The translations under genes were made by a program, and so were the position numbers. The notes beneath the pieces are model-generated. The model did no database searches and was not told the DNA's origin. It saw only the letters and a program-made list of their open reading frames with translations. From positions 1 to 11,964 of the forward strand of contig MU625095.1 in assembly GCA_025349905.2 (NCBI GenBank): DNA of 11,964 nucleotides. Direction: 5' to 3'. This DNA comes from Blastocladiella britannica (taxonomy: Eukaryota > Blastocladiomycota > Blastocladiomycetes > Blastocladiales > Blastocladiaceae). This document shows positions 1 through 6,391 of the stretch, one piece after another (position 1 is the stretch's first letter; the number at the start of each line of letters is the position of its first letter).

Positions 1-450
1 GATTACCAGTGCGAGCGAGCGAGCAGGCGACCTCCTCGTCCGCGAAAGGGTCGGTAGCCGCTGACTGGCCCCACGCCCAAGCTCGAGCCGGACTCGGATG
101 TGCCATATACATCCGCGGCCGCACTCTGGAATCACCGCTCGTTTTTCGTCATCCGCGTTGTGTTAATTTTATTGCTGTTGGCACCGGTGGGCAAGGATAT
201 GTGTGTCTTTGTGTGTGTAGTTGAATATTACAATGGAGTCAAAGAGAATAGACCCCTCGATCTAGTTCCAATGTAATATAATTCTCTTTTTTAACTGATC
301 CGTTACAGCGGTATTGACTCTTCCATTTCGTGCTGCGGCTGCTGCTGCCACTCTGCTCTGCCTACTCCATGAGCGGCAACAGGTATGACAGCGCCAACTT
401 GAGTCAATGAGTAAAGCGAGGGCAGGACCATTCTACCAAAACGTTCGCTT
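1..450. other. Left-edge intergenic stretch, possible 3' tail of an upstream gene
   Basis: No gene can be supported here. One plus-strand frame is open from the window edge to a stop at 222-224 and is GC-rich in its first half, so it might be the last codons of a gene lying to the left. Its final part turns AT-rich, with TGTGTG-type runs, and has no recognisable protein features. AT-rich sequence from about 225 to 300, including an AATATAAT-like stretch near 275-281 and a T-run at 286-292, would fit a 3' untranslated or intergenic region. Confidence that there is coding sequence here is low. Confidence 0.2.
236..320. repeat. Nested inverted repeats with bZIP-type GAGTCA sites
   Basis: Two perfect inverted repeats are nested. 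AAAGAGAAT (241-249) pairs with ATTCTCTTT (281-289), and GAGTCAA (236-242) pairs with TTGACTC (314-320). A third copy of the outer motif, GAGTCAAT, lies at 401-408. TGACTC/GAGTCA is the core recognised by Gcn4/AP-1-type bZIP factors in fungi, so the cluster could be regulatory. The inner hairpin is followed by a T-run, which could instead mark an RNA 3' end. Function is inferred only from the motif. Confidence 0.35.
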
Positions 451-1500
451 TGGGCAGTGATTTAACCGCGTCCGTCTTCGTCGTCGGAGGGCACAGCCGG
501 CCTATTTTGAATCGAGAATCAGTATTTTTTAAGTGCATTTTGTCAAAGGAGATTGAAGAAATGCGAGCGCACTCTCTGCAGCCCCGTTCCGACGCCCGGC
601 CCATCGTTTTCTCGTCGTTGGCTTCCACGACTTGCTCTCGAGGTACCCGTGCACCTTTATCGCCGTCACCATCAACGTGCTCGACAGCCGTCCCTGCGCT
701 TGTCGAGAGCCGTGTCGCCCTCGTCCATGCGAAGGTCGGCCGTGCCCACCTTTGCCGCATTCTCTCGCGCTCGGTTTCTTATGGCATGCATTCGAAGAAG
801 ACGTCGTCTGTGCGCCATCACTGAGACCAATGCTCGACAACCACAATGAGCAACGCTGCTCGCCCCGTTCTCGAGTCGCCCCGTCCCAAATCGTCCCACC
901 ACGTCCGTGCAAGGCCGGCCGGTCGCGCCTCAACCAATTCGCACTCGAATTTTCAATGCCGGGATCCATTCGCATGTCGTCGCGGCCGTCAACTCTCGAA
1001 CCAATCAGAGACGACGATGGTCCATGGCCCCATCCCGACTATGCGAAGTGGAACGGTCACCACATACCAAATCATCGCGCGTCGGTTGAGATGGTGTGGA
1101 TTATCCACTCAGTCCAGTTGCTCGTTAACGATGTTGGTTTTGGGAACCGTTGATTGGACAAATATCCCTCAACATCTGGTCAGCAACATCGTAATTTATC
1201 CAAGCTCCTGCGGACACGCCTTTTCTTGGTCCCCCTCACCAATTCAACCGCAATTTAATACACCGAATATGAAAGATTGCCCGCGCCAGCTGTGGTCACG
1301 CTGAGCCGTGAATTTTTGAAGGGATAACGAAAGCAGATTATTTTTCTGCATTGGCGCTGTGTCCATTCACCCATGCGCGTACCGAAGCGTGCTCGCCGTA
1401 CCGGCGGTGGTGGTGCATCGTGGTGGAGCAAGGGAGTCGTGGTTCTCAGTGGAGTTGCAAGTCACACATGAGACCACCTTGGAATACCAAAAAATAGAAG
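451..1500. other. Gene-poor region, no supportable coding sequence
   Basis: Several overlapping open frames exist on both strands, the longest being 846-1304 (+, 152 codons) and 529-975 (-, 148 codons). None has a recognisable motif, a consistent codon bias like the downstream genes, or an obvious splice partner. The translated products are rich in Ser, Arg, His and Cys, which is typical of non-coding GC-rich DNA. I see no tRNA, no microsatellite and no transposon ends. It could hold the promoter of the downstream gene or degraded sequence. Confidence 0.4.
827..1354. promoter_or_regulatory. Cluster of six CCAAT boxes
   Basis: CCAAT occurs at 827-831, 934-938, 1001-1005 (as CCAATCAGAG) and 1239-1243 on the plus strand. 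ATTGG, its complement, occurs at 1153-1157 and 1350-1354. About one would be expected by chance on both strands of this length. CCAAT is the binding core of the conserved HAP/NF-Y complex. The nearest coding start on the plus strand is the GCP2 gene at 1616, 262 bp after the last box, so these boxes may be part of its promoter. That role is inferred. Confidence 0.35.
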
Positions 1501-1615
1501 CATGTTGAATGTACAAGTACGCAAGTACGAGGGCGCGTTCGGACGACGCAAGCTGGGTCAAGTCGGCTGTAAAGAAACTCCTCTTTCCAGCGATCAGTCA
1601 ACCAAAATTAACGAA

Positions 1616-4566
1616 ATGTCGTGGGCAGGTCCGCAGCCATCTTCATCGTCGTCCGCGTCCTCGTCGCGTTTCGCGTCGCTTTACTCGTCGACGACCGCCC
1701 CCGGCTCCGTGGCCGCCGGCGCGTCCTCGTCAACTCCGCCCGGCCGATCCGCCCCTGCTGGCCCCTCCGCCTCGTCTGGGTCGCGCTCAGGTTCGGGAAC
1801 ATCGGCCTACTCCGCCCAACCGCCACGGCGCACGCGGACCCGCCAGCACACGGTCCGCTTTATATTTATTTTACCCTTGAATAAACCTGACATTATACGA
1901 AAGAAACCAGGGCTCGTCAAATGCCACCCAAGGCTCGGCGGCCAGTACCGCGGGCGGCGCACCGGACCCCTCGCGCATGCCCCTCAACGTGCAAGAGCGC
2001 GCCGTCGTGGAAGATCTGCTTTACGTGCTTATGGTATATCCCTATGCCCTTTACGCTGTATGCCAAGCACCGTCCGTAATAACGAAAGATGAACAGGGTA
2101 TTGAGGGCAGCTACATCACGTACCACCCGTTGTCTCCATTGCCGCTCGCCGATCTCGACAACGCCGGCCAAGCCATCTCCGCGTACCACCTAACGGACGC
2201 CGGCGCCGCAGCCTTTTTTGACATGCACGCGGGCCTTGACGCGTCGGTCTCGGCGCTAGCGGCGCGCGTATTACCGCTGGCGGTAGCCCTGGCAGTGATT
2301 GACGCCTACAGCGCGACGTACGCGCGGTTTGCGGCCGGTTTCGTGAACCACGCGGTATGCGGGGCGTTGCGGTCGCTGGCAAAAGAGGCCGGTTTACTGG
2401 TGGTGCAGCTCGAGACCGAGGCCCGCGAACGCGCGTCACTCGGGTTGCACGCCATGTGGGCGTTTCTGGCGCCCTCGGCTGGACCATTGCGGGTGGCGGC
2501 CGAAGTGTGCTTGGCGATTCACGCACGGTCCAAGGCGTTCGCCTCAGCCGTCGGGACGCGGTCTGGCAGTCTGGCCGATCTTGCTGCTGCTGCTGCTGCC
2601 GGTGCAGGGTCCGCTTCGTCGTCGTCGGCCATGCTGGGACTCGACTTCAACGCTCCAAAAACGACCCCGGCCGCCGGATCGTCCGAACCGGTCGAGTGGT
2701 ACCACAAGGGCGGCGGGATCTTGGGCTTACTGACCGACGTGTACACGGCCACGTCGGGGGACCCCACCGCGCGCGGCGTGCACGCGTACCTGCTGCGGTC
2801 GGCGTCGGCGCCGTTCCTGCGAATGCTGCGCACGTGGCTGCACCGCGGCAAGATCGACGACCAGTACGCCGAGTTCATGGTGGTGGCCCGCGACAATGTC
2901 ACGAAAGCGACGCTGGTCGACGACTACAACGACAAGTACTGGGACTCGCGATACGAGATTCGGCGCGGGGCCGTCCCGCCCTGGCTGCAGCCCGTGCAGG
3001 ACATGGTGCTGTGTACGGGCAAGTACTTGAACGTGGTGGCCGAGTGCGGCGGCGTTGAGGACGACGAAACCTTGATGGACGTGGACGCCGGGAGTAGCCG
3101 GTTACCCCCCGCGGCCGTGGTCACCGACGTGGCACGGGCCGTGGACGGGTCCGGCGCGTTCCTGGCCGAAATCCACCTGGCCTACCGTCACGCCAACCGG
3201 CAGCTTTTATCAGTCCTGGTGCGCGGCCACGCGCTGATCCCACGGCTGCTATCGCTCAAGCACTACATGCTGCTGGACATTGGCGACTGGTTCGATCATT
3301 TCCTGGACGTGGCCGCGGGCGAGCTGGCCAAGCCGTGGGATAAGGTGCGGCTCGATAAAGTGCAGTCGATGTTGGACCTGGCGCTGCGCAACCCGGCCAG
3401 CGTCACCTGCCGCGACGCGTACAAGGAGCAGGTGCGGGTGGCGGTCGAGGCCAAGCCGCTGGTAGACCAGCTGGTCAACATTGCGTCGACGCAGGGCATG
3501 CCGTCATCGTCGTTTGGGAACGGATCGTCGCCAATGGTATCTGCCGCCAGCCCAAACTTGTCGACCACTTCGTCCGCCGCTACTGCTGTCGCTTCTGGGT
3601 TGCCCGGCCCAAAAGTGCAGCTCGGCATGCACGCGCTGGTGCTGCGGCACACGATCCCATTCCCGCTGTCGCTGGTGTTTTCGCGGCGAGCCATGGTCAA
3701 GTACGAAATGGTGTTCCGAACCCTCGTACAGTTCAAGTCGGCCGAACGCACGCTGGCCGCCACCTGGGTGGACGCGCACCACCCGCATCTGGCGCGCGCG
3801 CGCCGCGTGCTCGGGTCCGCGCGCAACCCGGGCTACTCGGCCGCCAGTGCCGCAGGTCCATTGGGCGCCGGAAACTCGCCGCTGGTCACGGCGGTGCTGA
3901 AACAAAGCATGCGGCTGGCGACGCTGCGCATGCGCATGCTGGCGCTGGTGCAGGCGATGGCCGCGTACGCGGCGCTGGACGTGATCGAGCCCAACCATGC
4001 ACGGCTCGAGGCAGAGGTGCGTGGAGCAGAGACGGTCGATGCGGTGCTGACGGCACTGCATGCGTTCTTTGACGAGTGCTTCAAGAACATGTTTTTGACC
4101 AATGTCAAGCTGCTGCGGGTACATGTCCTTTACCTTTTTTTGCTTTCGCTTCACGCTTGGATGATGCTGATTCACAAAATAAAAATAGATCCACGCCCGA
4201 TTCATTGACGGCATCCAACGGTTTGCACGGCACTGCGACGCATTCAACGACCTAGTGGCCACCTTGGCATCCACCAGCGTGTTTGGCGCAACTAACGGCG
4301 CCACTCCGCCCGCCGCGGCCATGGAGCGCGTACTGGCACTGGACCGCGCCATTTCCAAGACTGACCAGGTGTGGGAGTACCACGTGCGGCTGTTCCTCGA
4401 AACGCTCAAGATCGTGGGTACCGCCGACGTCCCGCAGCTGCTGGTGCTGGTGAATCGTCTGGACATGAACCAGTTTTACGAGAGTGGGGGGACCGGGGCG
4501 ACGAGTAGCAGCGGCGGGATTGGAGGGAGTGGCAGTGTCGTCCGCGACGGCGTGCTGGTGATGTGA
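1616..4566 (+). CDS. Gamma-tubulin complex component 2 (GCP2/Spc97 family)
   Basis: GCP2 pairs with GCP3 in the gamma-tubulin small complex that nucleates microtubules at spindle poles and centrosome-like bodies. The inferred exons are 1616-1852, 1911-2033, 2097-4118 and 4189-4566, all joined in phase 0, giving about 919 aa against roughly 900 in animals. GCP2 signatures are clear: VVEDLLYVLM-GIEGSY across intron 2 (residues about 111-126), DYNDKYWDSRYEIR (396-409), TGKYLNVVAECG (from 427), FPLSLVFSRRAMVKYEMVFR (about 642-661), a LTNVKLLR end to exon 3, and NRLDMNQFYE near the C-terminus (from 883). These cover the GRIP1 and GRIP2 (gamma-tubulin-binding) regions. The first about 100 residues are Ser/Ala/Pro-rich and lack the usual conserved N-terminal block. 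Exon 3 carries Ala/Ser-rich inserts. The chosen ATG has a purine at -3; an in-frame ATG at 1502 would add 38 residues. Identity is secure; the N-terminus is not. Confidence 0.93.
1853..1910 (+). other. GCP2 intron 1 (58 bp)
   Basis: The donor is GTCCGC and the acceptor CCAG, with a CTGAC branch-like motif about 20 nt before the acceptor and an AT-rich interior (TTTATATTTATTTT). The junction is phase 0 and joins the Ser/Pro-rich leader to a frame reading into the conserved VVEDLL block. The donor is a weak match at positions +3 to +6, so a different exon 1 remains possible. Confidence 0.65.
2034..2096 (+). other. GCP2 intron 2 (63 bp, in frame and free of stops)
   Basis: The donor is GTATAT and the acceptor ACAG, with a TAAC branch-like motif about 15 nt upstream. 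Removal restores the GCP2 motif YVLM-GIEG, which is uninterrupted in known family members. The intron is a multiple of three and has no stop in the reading frame, so an unspliced message would still encode a full protein with 21 extra residues. Confidence 0.85.
4119..4188 (+). other. GCP2 intron 3 (70 bp)
   Basis: The donor is GTACAT and the acceptor AATAG, with a GCTGATT branch-like motif about 20 nt before the acceptor and a pyrimidine-rich first half. Splicing is phase 0 and joins LTNVKLLR to an exon encoding IHARFIDGIQRF, matching the LTNxxLL position of GCP2. Retention would end translation at the TGA at 4206-4208. Confidence 0.82.
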
Positions 4567-4734
4567 AAATGCGTTTGGTTTTTCCCATTCTCCACGTGAA
4601 CTCTACTTCGTTTTCGCTGCGGATCCGTGAGCGACCAAGCTTCCCAACCACAAACCTTGTCCAAGCGCCCAAGGCCAGCAGCATAAAAAAATCCTCTTTG
4701 AAGCACTTCAACCTCGACGAAAAAAAAAGCGAAA
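4567..4734 (+). promoter_or_regulatory. Compact promoter and leader of the secreted-protein gene
   Basis: Only 168 bp separate the GCP2 stop from the next start codon. The gap holds a palindromic E-box, CACGTG (4593-4598), a TATA-like CATAAAAAAA about 50 bp before the ATG, and an A-rich leader ending GCGAAAATG. The 3' end of the GCP2 message must also lie here, but no AATAAA is visible. Confidence 0.45.
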
Positions 4735-6131
4735 ATGTCCCGCCTCTTCCTGCTCACTCTGCTGTCGACCCTTGCGGTGCTCACGGCCGCCTCAACCCCC
4801 ACGGATCCGACCGCCGACAAGACGGTAGCGCTCAAGACTACGATCGACGACACGTTCGTGCAGCAGTCGTTCTACCCTGGCCAGACCATCACGTACACCG
4901 TCGATCAGTCGTCGTCGGCCAACGGGAAAGGCGTATTTGTGACCCTCAACTACTACTGCTGGTACGCCGGGACCAAGGCCGCCCGCCAAATTGCTGTCTC
5001 TGTGGGTGGAAAAGCGGCGCCGTGGTCGGTCGTGGACGACTGCGATGTCAAAGATGCGTCCAAGGCTAACGGGAACAAGGGATCAGCGGTGTTTTACGTG
5101 CCCCCCTCGGCGTCCGGGATCTCGGTCAAGGTCAGCTCGGGGCAGCCTGCCAACTACTACATTCGGGCCAACCGCGGCGTCGTACGTTTACTTATTTTTC
5201 TCCCCTTGTTTTTAACTTGATGGTGGACTGATCGCAAACGAATGGATATAGTGCCGCGAGCCGTCGTCGGACACTGACCGCAAGTGGGCCATCACCAAGG
5301 CCAACGAGACGCCGCTTCCCATTGGATCGATCCCGATCGCGTTCGTCCAGGGCTCGGCCGACTCCAAGAACGCCGGCGCGGCCACGTGCGGGTCGACCCA
5401 GAACTCGGACGGCAAGCTGTACAAACTGGCGGACATTCACACCGACAACAACATGTACTTGTATTCCGTTTTGATTTTGAGGATGGATCATTGACGCCTA
5501 TAACGCTAGGTACGCGGGAGAGCTGGCTCGCGCTTGCTCGGCGGCCATGGGATCGGCCGACAACCAGGTGGTGGTCAACTCGTGGAACGGCGACCAGTAC
5601 CTTGGCTCGAGTTTGTCTCTGTACTTTAACCCAGTATGTATTTCTTCATCCACCCCATTTAAGTGGATCCGTTTCTTGATAAAACATATGTAGGCCATCA
5701 CGGTGTCGGTGCTCACCGGCAGCGGTCACGCGTCGCTGTGCCAGCCCGGCACCGGCAGCCCGACGATTCCCGTGAGTTCCAACCCGACGGGCCTGCGCGT
5801 CGTGGAATCTGTCCCTTACACGGGTCTTGCCGGATCGAATGTCTGCGGCCCGAACCAAAAGATCGCGGTGCTGTCGGCCACTCGCCTCAACGAATACCAG
5901 CTGGCGGGTGTTCTGCTGTACAACAAGTACGGTGCGCTGGCCAAGGCGTGGATCGGTGGGTGGGAGACCCCCACGGGCGCCGAGGCTGGATCGGGACCGC
6001 AGATGATGTTCTACGCGCCCACCGTGCAGCCCACTACCGGGTTCCAGGTTCCCGGAGCGGTCGCGCAGTCGGCCCCCGCGGATCTCGCGGGGGGTGCGTT
6101 CCCGGTGCTGTGCCAGAACAAGAGTGTTTGA
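4735..6131 (+). CDS. Secreted eight-cysteine protein of unknown family
   Basis: I do not recognise this gene. The inferred exons are 4735-5181, 5252-5460, 5510-5633 and 5694-6131 (phases 0, 2, 0), giving 405 aa. Residues 1-20 form a good signal peptide: a basic residue at 3, a Leu-rich core and an AAS cleavage region. No membrane segment or GPI-like tail follows, so the product should be exported. Cysteines sit at 75, 103, 150, 195, 228, 276, 311 and 400, enough for four disulfides. N-glycosylation sequons are NET (167) and NKS (402). The sequence is rich in Gly, Ala, Ser, Asn and beta-forming stretches. Three loosely similar units share the order Trp, then [FY][YF]xP, then Cys: W97-FYVP-C150, W244-YFNP-C276 and W350-FYAP-C400. 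It lies between the GCP2 gene and a membrane-protein gene with Cys-patterned repeats. Wall-associated, adhesive or lectin-like roles are possible, but none is shown. Confidence 0.85.
5182..5251 (+). other. Secreted-protein gene intron 1 (70 bp)
   Basis: The donor is a strong GTACGT and the acceptor ATATAG, with a pyrimidine-rich first half and an ACTGAT branch-like motif about 21 nt before the acceptor. Splicing is phase 0. Reading through would meet a TGA at 5218-5220. Confidence 0.85.
5461..5509 (+). other. Secreted-protein gene intron 2 (49 bp)
   Basis: The donor is GTATTC and the acceptor GCTAG, with a TTGAC branch-like motif about 16 nt upstream. Splicing is phase 2 and gives a continuous NNMYLYAGELA reading. 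At 49 bp it is the shortest intron here. It carries an in-frame TGA at 5491-5493 if retained. Confidence 0.8.
5634..5693 (+). other. Secreted-protein gene intron 3 (60 bp)
   Basis: The donor is GTATGT and the acceptor TATGTAG, with a TTGAT branch-like motif about 15 nt upstream and a pyrimidine-rich first half. Splicing is phase 0 and joins LYFNP to AITVSVLTG. Confidence 0.85.
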
Positions 6132-6391
6132 GTTGTCGTGTGAGATTTGACTGTTTGAGATGATGATGCAATTGACAGACGGTTTGCTTGTTTTTTATAT
6201 TTTTACTTTTACTTTTCTGTGCCAAACCGGCGGCCCAGACGCAGGCCGTTGGGCTATTGAGATTCGGCGTCTGATTTTCCTCTGCGTCTCCGGACCGAAC
6301 TCGCCGGGGTAGCAGTTTGGACTGAAACAAGAACGGTTTGTGGTCTTTCATCGCGAGGAATAAAAAGCTCCATAAAAATACAAACAAAAAA
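6132..6391 (+). promoter_or_regulatory. Intergenic region and A-rich leader of the membrane-protein gene
   Basis: This 260-bp gap holds a T-rich stretch (about 6190-6217) that could lie near the 3' end of the upstream message. At 6359-6364 an AATAAA overlaps a TATA-like region (AATAAAAAGCTCCATAAAAA) about 20-33 bp before the next ATG, so it may be a poly(A) signal for the upstream gene or a TATA element for the downstream one. The leader ACAAACAAAAAA before the ATG resembles the A-rich leader of the preceding gene. A 6160 ATG opens a short hydrophobic frame ending at a TAG near 6309-6311; I see no sound way to splice it to the next gene. Confidence 0.4.

Noticed and set aside
529..975. 148-codon reverse-strand open frame
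   Set aside because: It overlaps plus-strand frames of similar length and reads as low-complexity Arg/Gly/Ser text; no splice or start support.
846..1304. 152-codon plus-strand open frame starting at a clean ATG
   Set aside because: The product is Arg/Ser/His-rich with no motif, codon use does not match neighbouring genes, and it overlaps a CCAAT cluster and other equally long frames.
3504..4466. 320-codon reverse-strand open frame inside the GCP2 gene
   Set aside because: It lies antisense to strongly conserved GCP2 codons; long antisense frames are expected in GC-rich coding DNA. Its product is His/Arg/Gln-rich with no domain.
6160..6311. Short hydrophobic frame starting MMMQLTDGLL, considered as the missing signal-peptide exon
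   Set aside because: It lies in a T-rich 3'-untranslated-like region, has an Asp in the would-be core, and I find no donor/acceptor pair linking it in frame to 6392 onward.
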